The notes below the pieces were generated by a model, which ran no database searches, was not told the origin of the DNA, and was given only the letters and a program-made list of their open reading frames with translations. 64,000 nucleotides of DNA from Thysanoteuthis rhombus (taxonomy: Eukaryota > Mollusca > Cephalopoda > Oegopsida > Thysanoteuthidae): contig OY735212.1 in NCBI GenBank assembly GCA_963457665.1, positions 6,088,737 through 6,152,736 on the forward strand, read 5' to 3'. Numbering within the stretch: position 1 is the first letter of the stretch; each line of letters opens with the position of its first letter. Positions 1-14,017 of the stretch are shown here, piece by piece. The translations under genes were made by a program, and so were the position numbers.

Positions 1-61
1 AGACCAAGAGATACACTGCAGGAATTAATTTGAAGACCAAACACTTCTAAATGATGGTAAC

Positions 62-65
<4 letters not shown>

Positions 66-112
<47 letters not shown>
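66..112. repeat. (TA)n microsatellite
   Basis: Uninterrupted TA repeat, about 23 units. Confidence 0.95.
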
Positions 113-114
<2 letters not shown>

Positions 115-479
115 CAGTGGTGTATAGTACTGTGTCTCTTGGGTGTGCTGTGTACAAAGGATGTTGAAAAATGCGAAAATATTTTAATGTCTCTAAAAAG
201 CAATGGATGATAAGTCTTTTTAGTATAAAGTAGGGAAAGTAGTCCTGATTGTAAATTGTAAAGTTTCACACCCTTGCTCATTTGATGTTACAAATGGTTA
301 AGAAATAAGAGAATTGATGAAAGAAAAGCAAAACTTGGATTGGACACCATTATTCTTATTTCTACTATTGAACCACCTTCCCTACATTGTCCAATGCTTT
401 TACAGACATTAAAATATTTTACATTTGTGTGCATCCATAGCACACAGTGTACTTAAGATACAAAACACCATATACCACT

Positions 480-890
480 GATATATACACACACAGAGGG
501 TGTCTTAAAAGTTACTATGCTTTTTCATTATTTTCAAAATGACTGACAAAAACTTATGAAAATTTGTTCATATGAACTAATTGTTGTTCCAATTTTCAAA
601 TAAGAATTACTTCACTGGTTAACATCTACATGTGAGCCAATTTCTTCATAACATTTCAGGTGAGCCAGTGATTGACTCAGGCGTTAGAAACATCAGCAAG
701 CATCTCAAGTGGAATGTTTGCATAACAATCTCTGATTCTTGCCTTGAGTTCATAAAATGTCTCTTGATCTTGTGATGTAAACTTTGCTCTTGATATAGCT
801 CCTCAAAAAGAAATCACTGGCCTTAAATCTTATCAGGCTATGATTTTGCACCGCCATTTGAACGTTAGTATCACCATCATAGTAATAGGG
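480..890 (-). pseudogene. Mariner-type transposase relic (C-terminal part)
   Basis: On the - strand, bases 748-689 read LKARIRDCYANIPLEMLADV, matching the C-terminal helix region typical of mariner-like transposases (pattern LKxRIxxxxxxIxxEML). Further 5', fragments resembling PDL..DFFLW are broken by frameshifts and stops. The end near 495 (GGGTGTCTTAAAAGTTAC) resembles a mariner terminal repeat. No intact frame remains. Confidence 0.65.
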
Positions 891-3222
891 CTAGGTGAAG
901 AGCTTATGTGTCAACAGGTTTCAAAGACTTTGAGCTATCGATTGATATCAATTTCACTGAGATTAGATTGATATCTGAAAAGAAATCTGAAAAAGGAAAT
1001 GTATAGTCTCTTTCGAGACACCCTTGAGACATCTTTTCCATTTGCCGAAATGAGTTGGGGAAATTAGATTTAAAAATAAGATAACCTATGCATATGCTAC
1101 TGTTTTGTCTTTCATTCATTTACCTTGTTGATTTCGGAGCTAAATATTCTCAAATAATCAGTTAAGTATTCGAAAATCTACAGTATGCTGTAATATAGAC
1201 ATTTATTTTGGGATCTCGAATATCACCTTCATGTGGATTACCAGGTTGAGAAATGTATCTGCTGTAGGACCTTCAGTACCACCCTGAAGAATTATCAGCA
1301 GTCTAACCACACTCATTAGAAAGCACTGAACTACAATCTGAGTTATAATCACTTTTATGTCCTGGATAATTTTTGCTTTTTTAAAGTCTCAGAATAATGA
1401 AACTATGACCAAATGAATAGAATATGTAAATATAATTCCAAGAAACATTGCTGTTCTTAATGGTGTAAGGGCCTCAAATCAACTGGAAATGTAAAGATAG
1501 GTGTATCCCTTGTATATTTTCTCCAAGCCTGGAGCTACATGCACTCTAGAAGAAGGGCTGCCCCAGGGTGAAGTCAAGGTTAGGGGTGAGGTTGGTAGGT
1601 CAAGGAAATGGGCTTAAATACTTGCCAGTTCTGTTAATGCTTGGATGAATGGGAGTTGGTTTCGGATAGATTCCCACAGAGTTAGGGAAGCAAAAACTCA
1701 AATAATGACAAGAAAGTATAGACATACTCAGTTAATTATTTTTGACATAAAAACAAAAGAGAAAAATGAAATAAAATCAAGAAAGAAAAGTGAGAATTAA
1801 ATTATTCCAATATCCTGTTGATGCTTGAAAGAAAAATAAATCAAAATATTCTAAAATTAACATGATCAATTTAGTGATAAAGAATATGAGAAAAGCTTTT
1901 TCTATAATGTAGTTGTATGTTTTTGAAAAGTTTTGACTGAAAACCTCTTTGGCATTGTAAAAAGGTTTTGATTTATTTTAATCTGAAGCTAACTGTAACT
2001 CTGATACTTTACCAGTTTCAAAATAATTACCATCATTGATAAAATGACTATGAGGCTGTATAAGTTCACCTTATGCTACCATTTGAGCTATTTTCAAGGT
2101 AGATTAAAACAAAATAGATGCCAGTCCAAAATTATGCGGTTATTGATGTATGGATCGGGTACTAAGGAGCCTAAAGCTATTTTAGTTGGTAATGTTTTTA
2201 ATAATTCAAGTATCTAAATTTGAATTTTCTTTTAGTCTCAACTGATTTCAAGCTTTTTAAATGTGTGTTGATCAGACATGAAGTTTTAAGAGTTTCTATG
2301 ACTAAATGTTTATTGTAATGTTAAGAGGAAGGTAAACCAAGCAATGAGATCATCCCATTTGAATGCAAACGAATAAGTAAACAGGAAAAAATAGCATATA
2401 AGCTCATTTTATGGTTAGATTTCTTTAATTTGGCATTAAATTTTTACTGATTGAAAAAGACTATTATTTGTGTAACTTTGAAAAAGTGAACTATGGCAAA
2501 TACTGACCCAGTAAGACCACTCCGATCCCAAGTTAATTCAATTCATTGAAAATGATTGAATTAATTGATCAACAAAATATTCTTCTAGTCTACTGACTTC
2601 TGTCAGGATGGATCAGATTTTGCGCTTTTAAAAAAAGAGAATATTTTCTTCTACTTTTTATTGTTTTAAATTTGTTTATTCCTGATTGAGAGATATTTTT
2701 TTTGTTATTCATAACAAGTGGTGCTAGTTTATTTCAATTAAATGTAATAGATATTAATTCCTTTATAGAAGAAAGTGGTATATATTACAACCTGATTATG
2801 ATGAACCCGCTGTGAGCTTGAAGTTATAATTTACATTTTTTCCTAGTAAAAACGCAAGACCTTGTGAATTGGTCTGATTCATATGTACAATTGTTACATA
2901 CATACTCACAAATACAAATCTATATACACATTAATCATTAAAAAAAACATTAATTGTTTGGAAAAATATTTTGAGAAAAAAACAAGTTTAATGTTGCAAA
3001 CACATTTATGATAAATTCAAAATTTGTGTATTTGTATACTGTCAAACTCTCAGAGTTGATTTCATTATCACAATTAGGCAGATCTGGAATTTAAGATGTG
3101 TGAATTTCAGACATGAATAACAAAGAGAGAGAGGAAAAGAAAGACTGACTCTTTGACGTCATGTCGTGTCAACATTTGTTTCCGAGTTTTGTATATTTTT
3201 TTGTAAACATTATATAAAACAA

Positions 3223-3280
<58 letters not shown>
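3223..3280. repeat. (TG)n(TA)n compound microsatellite
   Basis: About ten TG units followed by about nineteen TA units. Confidence 0.95.
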
Positions 3281-3283
<3 letters not shown>

Positions 3284-5119
3284 ATTTTTCTTTTTGGTGA
3301 TAATTGCCTTGCTCCTTACACTTAATTAATAAAAGGACTGTTAAATAATAGAAAAAACCCAAAAATTTAAAAAAGGCAAATGTTTGTCCGTAATTTTGAA
3401 GTATTAGTCCAACCATGTTATTTATAATTACAAATATTCAGTTGCATTTCGATAGTGTAGTGTTGTAGGGCCTTCAGTCAGTTAATTTTGAGATAGAATC
3501 CAACTGAGAAGCAAAATTTTTTTTTTTTCTTTTTTTCTTGCTTTCTAGCTCAGTGGCAGATTAACCATTAGGCTGTGTAGGCCTTTCGTTTCTCTCTTTC
3601 GTCAAACTCATACTATTGAGTTTTGACTTAATTTTTGTACATAACAATGACAGATGACAAAACAAGTGACGTCATGCACAAATAACGGTGACTTATGCAA
3701 AAACTGACGACAAATTCACTTCCATTTTAAAAGCCCAACTCATTTTGCCAAAGTTAGTAAATCCCATTTGTGGGAACTATTGATAAAGGAATAGAATTGA
3801 GCTGTAATTTTGGAGGAATATTGTATGGAGAAATTCTGTTTTGTTTATTTCTTAGATTTTAGATTCTAATGAAGCAAAGGATTTTGACCATAGCGCAGCC
3901 AAGTTTGTTTATTTTTATACTCTCCTCTCTTCCTTTCTCGTTCCCTCGCTTTTTTTCTTTTCGTTTCAATCTTTCCTTTTTATTTTTCATCATTTCTTCT
4001 CATATGGTATAGTTGAGTTCAACAAATTATTCTTTGTCCTTCATTTGTGGATTTATCTTATGGGCTGGCTGAAAGAATTTTGACTTTTCCAACATTGACC
4101 CCCCCCCCCTCCATCCCGGGTGAAATGGTTGTCAGAAAGTTGGAAAAAAGGGGAAATTTTTCTTGACCCTATCTTACTCCTCATCCCAATCCAGCTCCCA
4201 TGCTTCTTCAACCACCTGGTATATGTTTACCAAATAACCCGTCATACAAGAATATAGATAACCTTTTTTACATCTTCATAAGTTATGCCTTATGTAGTTT
4301 GACTGACCCTTACAGCTATCATTGATATCAGTGTTGAACCAAATGACACTAGTAGGTGTTGTGTCAAGAAAATCTCGAGGGAAATTTTTCAAGACAAGAA
4401 AATGCATACATTCTGATAATGTTGCAACCATGGGCTGCCAATTTTTTTTTTTTTTTTTTCCTTTTTTTGTGGGGAGGGTCTGAGGTGGAGGCAAAAAAAC
4501 ATATTTAGAATATATATTATCAGCAATCTTGTTATCAGTGGATAATAACACCATCTTTTTATATAGATATATCAAGTTGGGCTTACATTAAACAATTGTA
4601 CTGCGCCATTATTATACCTTATTGTCCCTAGGGTCCCAACTTTCAAACCCCCTCCCTCATCTTAGGTGAAAAGGCCAGATCATCGAAAGTTCATTTTATA
4701 CTGTTCTCATTTTATAAAAAAAATGGAAAAAATGAAAATGGTTTTGAGCGTCTGTTTTGCAGTAAGGCTTCATAGTCATGTGCAACATCTTCTAATGACT
4801 CAGCATAATATACCATCGTAACTATTTTTGGATTCTGGAAATGTTCAAGTTTTCCAGCATAAATTAATGCTAATTGCTTTTTGGTTTCCTGCCATTTCAG
4901 CTCACTTCAGAAAGAAGGGTTTTTATTGGAATGCTCTTCCTTTAGATTGCTGGGAAAATCTGTATAAGAATGATTTTTTAGATAAAACATAGTTTTGGTT
5001 GGATTTTTATGGAATACCTGTCAAAATCAACATAGGTTTCTTCAATTTTCAAATAGGTCTGGCTTTTTTTTTTTCCTTTTTTTTTTTTTTTTTTTGTTGA
5101 AAATTCATCTTCAGTAATT

Positions 5120-5350
5120 TCCAATGTAAAATGCTAGATTGGCTCCCTAGTTTGTTTCTGGCAGCATTTGCCCTAATTTTTAAAAAGTCAGACAGTTTTA
5201 GTTACCACTGCCCAACCAAAGGTGAGTGATGTAATCTACTCATTGATCACCCTTTCTTCTAATTTTTGATTTGATCACCACCAACACGGCATGCTGCCAA
5301 AAGAAGTTGGTCTCATGACAGTTTCTACTGAGTGACCAACCAGACCTGTC
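5120..5350 (+). repeat. Unnamed interspersed repeat (GATCACC/ATGCTGCC family), copy 1
   Basis: It contains the ordered blocks TTGGCTCCCTAGTTTGTTTC, GGCAGCAT, TTGATCACCCTTTC, TTTGATCACC, CACGGCATGCTGCCAAAAG, GTTTCTACTGAGTGACCAAC and CAGACCTGT. These recur in the same order at 11245-11525 and 18415-18680. Confidence 0.8.
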
Positions 5351-8300
5351 AGCTTATTTACTTGTATTCATATATGTTCAATGTATATATAGATGTATAT
5401 CAGTGAAGAAAGATGTAATGATATCGTCAGAGCTGATGTGATTTAATCAATTGTGTCTGCCTGAAGGGCTGAGGCTTATATTCATCTGATTGAATTTGTA
5501 TGTGATTGCTGGTTCTGAAGTTCTTTACATCTTGGATTTCTTTGTCCTGTCACAATAATTTAGTATAGAAAAGAGAAATGACGGGTTTATTGCAAATGAA
5601 ATACAATCTCTTCACCCCAGGCCTCCTTACCTATTTGGTTTTAGGGTTTAGCTATAAAATAGCTTGGTGGGTGGGTAGGACTTCATTTAGAGAACATTTC
5701 CTCGTTAGTAGTATGACTAACACTGCGTTATGTTTTTGATATACTACTTTTTTGCCAGTTCTTTTTTTATCAAATGGGTCATCATTTCTAGTATCTACGA
5801 TCATCACTGACTGATGGGCTGACATACCAAAATAAAATTTGCTCATTCAGCTCTCTCAGAGCTAGATCTAGCTCCTTTTTGGTGCATTTAACTCTTATGT
5901 CACTGACTGACTGACGTACTGAGACAAATTTCTAAATTGAGGGGCCTCTAAGGGAAGACCCTGTTAATGAAGGGAGCTTTGAAAGTAAGGTTAGAGGCAC
6001 TAAATGTGAGATCAAACTAGCACATCTATGGTCTGACTTTCTGGCTTGTTTTCTGTTGTACAAGAGTTTGACAACTGGATAGGACTCTTTTTAGATGCTA
6101 CTCTGCGCTCAACTATCTGCCAATTGGAATATTGCAAAACTAATTCACCAGGCTTTTGCTATGATTTATGGACTCTTCATCGGATTACTCCGCTTTTTAT
6201 AAGGATTTCAGCCTCTTACAGTTGTTGATATTTGTTTTGTATTTAGCTGTATAGTTCATACATTATTTGTACATATCTATTGTTGAAAAGTTGCAAAATA
6301 ATTTTCTGGGTTGTGTCTTGATGTATTCACTCTTTGTGAATGATTAGTCGTGCAAAACTTTTAATGAAAAGGAAAAACTTGTCAAGATCTTTTGAAAAAA
6401 AAATCATGAAAATGAAAACATGACAGAAAAATGTATGATTTAATACTTTTAGAAGATTCATCAAAATTGCAACTTTTATTTTGGAAATCTTGTCTCTTCT
6501 TTACCCCCTTAACGTTGACACAACATTCTGGATGATTCATTCTTTCCTTGTGGGTTTAGATATTATACCTGAACGGATCGCCCGAAACTTTGTGACAACA
6601 TCGGAATGTGAAGAAGAGATTAGATCAATGGCTCTTGAAATTTTTACCCCCAGCTCCAACTTTAAGTAGGTGGACTTTGCCTCCATAGCCCACTTTCACA
6701 TTTTCCCACCAAATGATTAGTTCGGAATGAGTTCTACAAATATGTGGAAATTTTGATATATCATGTTATCACGATTTTATGCAAACACCTCTCAAGAGAA
6801 TGCCCGAAATAATCAGAAATTCTTACTTTCTTCTTGCTGACTAACACCCTTTTTTTGAAATTATTCATGCCCCACACCCTTCTGGTTAAGAACCAATGTA
6901 TTAGATTGTCTGGACTAATATTGGTAATACTGGAAAACTCTTTGATTTTTTTATTCTTGTATTCTGTAAATTTTAAAATTCCTTCTAATATTTAAGAGAT
7001 CCTCTATTGACCAAACTTGTTTGTATTGTTCTGAAATTGAGAAGTGATGGAACGATGAGAAAGGAAAATACTTGATTGCCATTTCCTGACCAGTGACCAA
7101 ATTCAATTATCTCTTCTGTCTACTTTCTTTGTTCATATGAAAATTAGGTCCCGTTTTTTATGTTTTCATTTTTGGCTTGTCTGTCTGCAGAACATTGGTG
7201 GATACTCACTTGCAAAGATCTGCATATTCTTTGCTCGTTCTCTCTACGTCTTGTTTACCAGAACCTAGGATCTGCCTCTCTCTCCCTTCAAATCTTTTTC
7301 TCACCTCTCTCACTCCATCCCTCTCCTTCCTTCTCCCCCCTTCTCTTTCTTGTCTGCCTCTCTTCTTCTGTCCTCTTTGACTGCCTCAGTTTTGTCTTCA
7401 ATGTTATTTATGAAACTGTATAGTTGTGTGAACCGCCAGTCTAACCATGATACTATTTGTTAGAGACAATATTGGTATAAACAAAGGCCAAGCAGTGAGA
7501 AAACCACCTGCTTTTTGTGTGCATCTAGATGCGTGTGACTGTGTATGCATATATATATATCTATATATCTATATATATCTTTTTATGTTTTCATTTGTTT
7601 ATCATGTTCCCTCTTTGTTTTTTGGGGTATTTTTGGCTTTGCAGCTAGCTTGCATCTCTATCCAAGGTGGGAAATTCTACACTAAACTTTAAAATGTCTC
7701 TACTTGCAGTAACATTTATAAAACAAAATTGTGACTTTTCATTTGCATTCCTTTTCAGAAATATGCTAGTTATGTGCAGCAGTACCTACATTTGTACTGT
7801 CAAGTGTCTAGAGACATATATCTATGTTCATATGTGTCTGTGTGCTTCTGAAGTATATATGTGTGCATAGTTATGGAAATTGAACAGGGAGGGGGTATGC
7901 GGGGATACGGAATATACCTACTTCTCAATTTTCAGGTTCTTTTTATATTAAAAAATGTCCTGAAATTGGCCTTCTTTTTTCTTTTTTTTTTTTCTTTTCT
8001 TTTATTTGAATTATGCATTGGGATTTACAGAGCCTCAGAATCTGCAGCTGTGAGGGTTTACTTAGCTCATCCCTGATGGACCCCTCTACAATCATTAGCC
8101 TAATCTTAGATAGAGCCTTAATGTATACCCTGTTCCCTAAACCCATTTCCATCATGGTTTTCTTTGTATATATCCACATTTCAGATTGTTACGGATGTTT
8201 TAAGAAGAATTTTAGTTTCTAACCTTATCATACTATCTCAGTCTGTTCCTATCTTGAATATTTCAGTCTGTTCTCATCTATCTGTCTGTTGAGAAAGATT

Positions 8301-11244
8301 CATCAAGTTGAATGGAAGTATTTTTGCACATGTATTTCTCCTGATGTATGTATAAAATTGAATCATTCAAAGCTCATGTAAGTGTGTGTGTGTTGTGTGA
8401 GATGGGGAAAGCAATGTAAAATATTGAAAGTGCATCTGCATTAATCTTCCTTTGTTTTTTCGTTACATCGTCTTTCTTTTTTACCATCTTTGCTTTTTCA
8501 TTCTATTAACAATCATTGTTTCTGGTTTTTGTATTTATTGTTGAAAGACGCAATCTTTATGGCTTCTATTCAAAAGAACTGAATTTTTATGTCTGCTGCT
8601 TTAGACACGTCTTTATAGCCTGCATTCATCAGAACTGTATTTTTATATCTACTGTTTTATAAATAAACTAAATGATTGGAGAACTGAAACAAGAGTTGCA
8701 CTACTGACTGGGTCAGTATGTTCGGGTCATTCTCATAATCGCTGGGACTTCTGCTTTTTTTCGTCTGCCTATTTACTGACTTTCTAAGCCAAATCCGTGG
8801 CTTTCTTGGATTTTGATTTCCAAAAGAAGGATAATGATGATAAAAATTGATGGCAACCATAGATGTGTGAGTGGGATGGGGGGGCAGGGATATTGAGGCA
8901 AAACTGTGGGGAAAATTTAGGCGGATATTTTTTCTGCTTTGAATGATCGTTGCCTTCAATCAATCAATATATATAGTACTTGTCATAAGTATTTAAACAG
9001 ACATTTTCCTTCTAATCATTTGGTTTTGAGAGTTGAAGAGAGGAACATTTCAGTAGTAAAAAACTTTGAATGGTGAACTGTGTGAGCAACAGAATAATGC
9101 AGGAGTCCCTTGATATAGTGCAGTTCACAATTTTTGCCTTGATTATCACTCACACATCCAGGAAACAACTAAAAAAAAAAAAAAAAAATCATCAAAAGAC
9201 AAGTATAATATAAAACTTCTTCAATTGATTTTGTAATTACATGGTGTGATGAAATGAACACCTTTGTTCAACCATGAACTTGTAATTGACTTTTGATTAT
9301 CTATGGTACAGTTATAACGTGGTTGTCTTTCTAGGACCCCAATACCTGAGTTATATAGAGGGATTACTGAATAAACAGTTTTGCTGGTAAAGCCATGAGT
9401 GAAAAGAAAGACTGACTCTTTGGAAAAATGAAGAGTGAATAAAAGAAGGTCTTTTATTATTACTGCTGTGTGGCCATTGGCCCCAGGAATATGGTTTAGA
9501 ATAGCTTAGCATTCTCCACCCTGCTTAAGCTTGGAATTCTAGTTGGATGACACTTGCTGATGGGATTTTACATGCCATGTACGAGAAACTGATAGGAGAA
9601 CTTTTTCTAGTCTAAACATGAGCTGGAAAGAAGGACCAACAGAATTATATCTCGAGGGAAATTGATACAGAACTTCCTTGTCTGTTAATTCTGCTGATTC
9701 TAGACTTTTTCTATGTTTGTCCAATTTTGGCAAAATATCACAGAAAGAATAATTGTATCATTTCATTTTATACTATTTTCCCTCTTTTTTCACTAGACTC
9801 ACTTTCTTGCATGAATATCTTTAATTCAAATCTTCTGAGATTCTTTATAGTTTTGAAGACAAAAACAATTGTAAAAGACATGATTTTTTTTTATAACAGT
9901 ACAAAATTTCTGAGAAGTCATTACTTCATCATTTTGTTTTTCTTTCCACTATTTCTTTATTTTTCTTCTCTTTCTAAGTTTCTTCTTCATAGTTTTTTCT
10001 CCCTCTCTTTTCTAAAGAGAGCCTTTCTCTTTATTGTCTTATAGCTCTCAATTCTCTATTTATTTATTTTTGATATCATTATTCCACATAGACGTATTTC
10101 ATGTAGAAATTAAAGAACAAATCTTGAAGAGTGATTTGCTTTTCTCTCAGAGAGGAAATCTGAAGCATTGTAGTATCGGAACAAAACTCACAGAAGTTGC
10201 TTGGAGTGAACTTTCTCAGCACAAATTTTCCTCACAGAAACTTAAAAACAAGTTCAATTCCACCTTATTTTACTTTCCTTTTTGTGACTTCTATGTTCAG
10301 CCATTCTCCTCTGTTTCTTTCTCTGATTATCTGCCTACCCCAACTCTGTTTCTCTCTACTCCCTCACTTTGTGATCCTTGTACTGCAAGTCCTTTCTCTG
10401 AACCTCTCCTCTACCCTCACCACTTTCATGTAAATCTTTTATTATTCAAAGTGTGACAGACGGACTGATCGATAGACACATTTCTTACCATGATGTAGGT
10501 TGTCATGTTAGCGCTTTTCTTCCTCAGAAAAACATCAGAGTGTAATATTAAGAAAGGCCATTGCAGAAACCTAGTGCACTCATAGAATTTCTGACATTAT
10601 TTATACTACTTTTCATCAAAATCTGATGACTCGAACATTCTTATTTGCAGTTTTGCTTGGCAGCCATTTTTGAAAATAAATTTGATGATTTCTCCATCCA
10701 ATGATCTCTTTCCCAGCCTCTAGAGCTGATTTTGCAAAATGCTTTCAACAGCAACTAAACTGCACATTATGCACAGCAGATGTATATAATATGTGCACAT
10801 AGCTGAAACGCAAGCGTAAAATGAAAAGTGCAGCCTATGCATGCAACAGCTTCAGAGGAATTTCTTTTGATGTCACTTGTGTGAAGTTTTTTTTTTCTTT
10901 TTACATCATTTTCTTGTTTATTTATTTATTTGACTTTTTTTACATTTTGTAATTTCAACAGGAAATTCTTCTTCCTCAGATGTGTCGATTAATTCACACT
11001 TGATTCAAGAAATACTTATGCTTTTTGCTACAAGCTACAATCTCTCTTCTCTTACACATAGATACCAAATTAGAAACTATCGACTAAAACTGTCAACACT
11101 GGTTTTTTCAGTTTTAAAGTTGGTCTGACTGGCTGAAAAAATTATATGATATATAATATATAGTCAAGTCTAGAAAAAAAGTTTTTTTTTTTCTTTATTT
11201 ACTTTTCTCCTCTTTTGACTCCCCCCTACCCAAACCGAAATTAG

Positions 11245-11525
11245 GTTTTGTAAGTTTATGTTAAATTGATCCCTCAGTTTGTGTCCTGCAGCATTCACAC
11301 TTTTTTTTTTTTTTTTAATACACACTATTTTTTTTTTGTGATCACTTCTCAAAGAAATTAAAAAAAAAACCCAGTGAAGTTACATTTATTGATTATCCTT
11401 TTTTTCTAATTCTTTTAACTGATCACCAGCAAAACGGCATGCTGCCAAAAAATATGACGGTTTCTGCTGAGTGATTAACCAGACCTTTTTAATACTTCTC
11501 TGATTTATTTTACTTACCTTATTTA
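11245..11525 (+). repeat. GATCACC/ATGCTGCC repeat, copy 2
   Basis: It has the ordered blocks ATTAGGTTTTGTAAGTTTAT, TTGATCCCTCAGTTTGTGTC, a decayed GATCACC pair, AACGGCATGCTGCCAAAAA and GTTTCTGCTGAGTGATTAAC. It ends 28 bases before a fringe exon, within the acceptor region. Confidence 0.8.
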
Positions 11526-11553
11526 TTAATTTTTTTTTTTCTTTTTGTTGCAG

Positions 11554-11639
11554 CAAAAGCTTTCTTTCTGGTTTGCAACAGGCGGTGCTGGTTTCTGCAT
11601 TAGCCGCAGTCTTGCTTTGAAAATGATGCCTCATGCTGG
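11554..11639 (+). CDS. fng: fringe exon with [13 protein letters not shown] motif
   Basis: The exon follows a polypyrimidine tract and TTGCAG, and is closed by donor GTAAGC. It opens in phase 0 (CAA AAG) and ends two bases into a Gly codon. It encodes [20 protein letters not shown] and then ALKMMPHAG, the most conserved block of Fringe enzymes, part of the nucleotide-sugar and acceptor site. The preceding exon would carry the DxD motif and was not found upstream in this window. Confidence 0.95.
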
Positions 11640-13967
11640 GTAAGCACTTTTGCGGGACTCAAAGACATTATACAGAGGCATTTTCCCACCTCTTCTTTTT
11701 TAATCTATATTTGACTTGGGATTTTACCCTTAAAATAAGTGTATGGGAAGAAGTTGTATTGTATCTATATTTTGAAGTAAGGTAAAGTGTCCATGTCCTG
11801 AGAGATAAATCCCAGTGAAGTATGAACGACCGGTGAAGAAGTCCCGGTTTATGTTGTATGTGTCAATGTAGTGATCCTTACAAGTTTTTTCTTATGACCA
11901 CCCCCTTGACATGATACAAGTCTACTAAAGGGATACCTCCACCCTCATCATTCAATGCACAGGGAAATGGGTGTTATAATAAAGAGTTTTCCACATGCTT
12001 TGCTCATATCAGGAATCGAACTCAGGACCTTCTGCATGTGAGTCAGACGTGCTGTCCATTACACTGTCCAAGCAAACTGTATCTATATTTTACTTGATAT
12101 ATTTTTGATGGATGATATCAAATTTATACCTCTCTTTGTTAGTGTAACTGTCACGTATAGATCTTGTTTAGTAAAAATTTCTATCAAATCCAGAATATCT
12201 TTTTTATGGATGCATCTACGGAGATAAATTCAATTCTATTCTATTTTTTATTAAGATGAAGTTTTAATCTCAGATTTCATGACGAGCACCAACCTCCTCT
12301 CTTCCCCAGAGATTGACACTTCATAATACCCACATCCTCTACTCTGTCTGTAATGGTCATGAAATATAGAATATTGGACAAATTTCGATGTTGCTGATAG
12401 ACCTACCCAAGCTATTGAGCACTGCTTTTAACTGAAAGTGAAACTCATCAATGAATAGCATACAAAATAGTGGAACTCTTCTGTGAATTGAATTGAAATT
12501 TTTTTTTAAATTCAGCAAATGGTCAAAGAAAGATAATTTTAATCAGGAGTCATTTCCCTTGAAATTGACATTCTATTTTGTTTGTATGAATTTAAGAGTT
12601 GAATATATAAACCTTCTGACTGTCCATCCTGTTCTGTGACCGTAATGCTAGTGGAACAAAAGAGGTTGTGTTAATTTATTGATTGTTTTACAAGTAATTA
12701 GAACAGTAATTGTTAATAACTGTTAGATTTCAGCTCTTGTTATTAATTATGGCATATGTTGTTGAGATAATAAGCCAGTGATTATCGTATTTTTCAGTGT
12801 TGCTCATAAGACTACATCCAATGCTATTTACTTCTCGTTGTTGTAATTTATTGATACAGGAAAATGGCCCTTTTAGTCATACAAATTTTTGGTATGTGCA
12901 GTATTGGATTTATAAGGGAACTAAAGGGGAAATTACCCCAGGGGGCCCTCTATACAAAAATATAATGACAAAAAAATTGTTATCTATGGATGCTGAAGAG
13001 TGCATAACATTGCCACATTCATAGTAATTTGTCTCACCAAAAAATCTACTTGGAGATTTGCTTGCGTGTATTTCGATGTGTTTACTGCTGATATACATCG
13101 CATTTAACCATTTCATTTTGGTATGACTTGTCAGTTCAAATTACATGGACTTCCATGTATAAATTTTGTGATTTGCTGTGTATTTTGATTTTCATTTTCA
13201 TGAAGGGCCCACCAAACCTGAAGTGCCCCTAGCCCCCATAGTCTAAATCCAGCCCTAGGTTATCATAGCCAATCAATTCTTAAATTTGATATTTCCTCTC
13301 AATGGAGGGTAGAATCATTTTGTTTTCTGCTTTGTGAAAGGTGTTAAAAAAGAAGGATGAGTTTACTTGCTATTTCCTTATAGACTTGCACAGAATGTGT
13401 TGTAAATGACAGGATTATTTATGTTATGTATGAATGGATCATGGACTAGTGCAACTCCTTCTTTTGACCCCCATTTCCCTCCATTTGGCTTTGTATAGTA
13501 TTATGTATTTGATGTCAACAAAAGCAGTGGCAAGCCAGCACAGCTGTAATCAGCAGCTGCCATTCTAATTATGACTGCTGCTTGCCTGGTCGGTTGCTTA
13601 CTTGTAACTTGATTTCACTAAATATTCAAGTAGCTTGAGGTTGGCTCAACAGACACTTTACTCATTTGCCTACCTGTGGGTTGGACGTTTAAATCCTGGC
13701 AGGGCTTGGTTAATTTTATTAATCTGTTTGCTACAAATGGGAGTTGAAAGATACAAATATATATGAATGTATGTCCAGAAATTTTCTAGATAGGCTTCTT
13801 TTTCTTTTTTTAGGCCGTAAAATCTTATCTTTTTCTTTTTTTGTTAGGAAAAAAATTATTTATTTCATTTCAAAATTGCTTTCATGATCTGGAGGTTGAT
13901 GTTTATTCAGATTATGATTAATGGTTCTTGTAAAAAGAGATCTGGTCATGGTTGAAAATATTGGCTG

Positions 13968-14017
<50 letters not shown>

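Larger units (their letters stand above)
1..11553. other. Upstream flank or intron of fringe, no coding exon recognised
   Basis: No Fringe exon (for example one encoding the DxD motif) could be found on either strand, so this is probably intron. It holds a mariner relic near 480-890, microsatellites at 66-112 and 3223-3280, one copy of the GATCACC/ATGCTGCC repeat at 5120-5350, and pyrimidine-rich stretches such as 7255-7385. The open frames of 60-140 codons here have skewed composition and no family resemblance. Confidence 0.6.

Noticed and set aside
2330..2390. Stretch reading EGKPSNEIIPFECKRISK, resembling the Fringe GKPS segment upstream of FWFATGG
   Set aside because: The possible exon (acceptor near 2329, donor GTAAAC) would not join in phase with the exon at 11554, the frame is closed just upstream, and no neighbouring DxD exon was seen. 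Treated as chance.
3154..3674. TGACGTCA (CRE-like) palindromes at 3154-3161 and 3667-3674, and another at 45378-45385
   Set aside because: No promoter or transcription start is identifiable nearby, and an 8-mer this common gives no support for regulation.
6560..6668. Open stretch after TTTAG reading DIIPERIARNFVTTSECEEE, as a possible exon
   Set aside because: It has a possible acceptor but no GT donor in a suitable place and no similarity to Fringe or another family known to me.
7743..7810. Possible exon after TTTTCAG reading KYASYVQQYLHLYCQ
   Set aside because: No donor consensus in frame and no family match.
13625..13715. Possible tRNA-like sequence with ACGTTTAAATCCTGG
   Set aside because: The box B resemblance is weak, box A is not convincing, and no similarity to the SINE family was seen.
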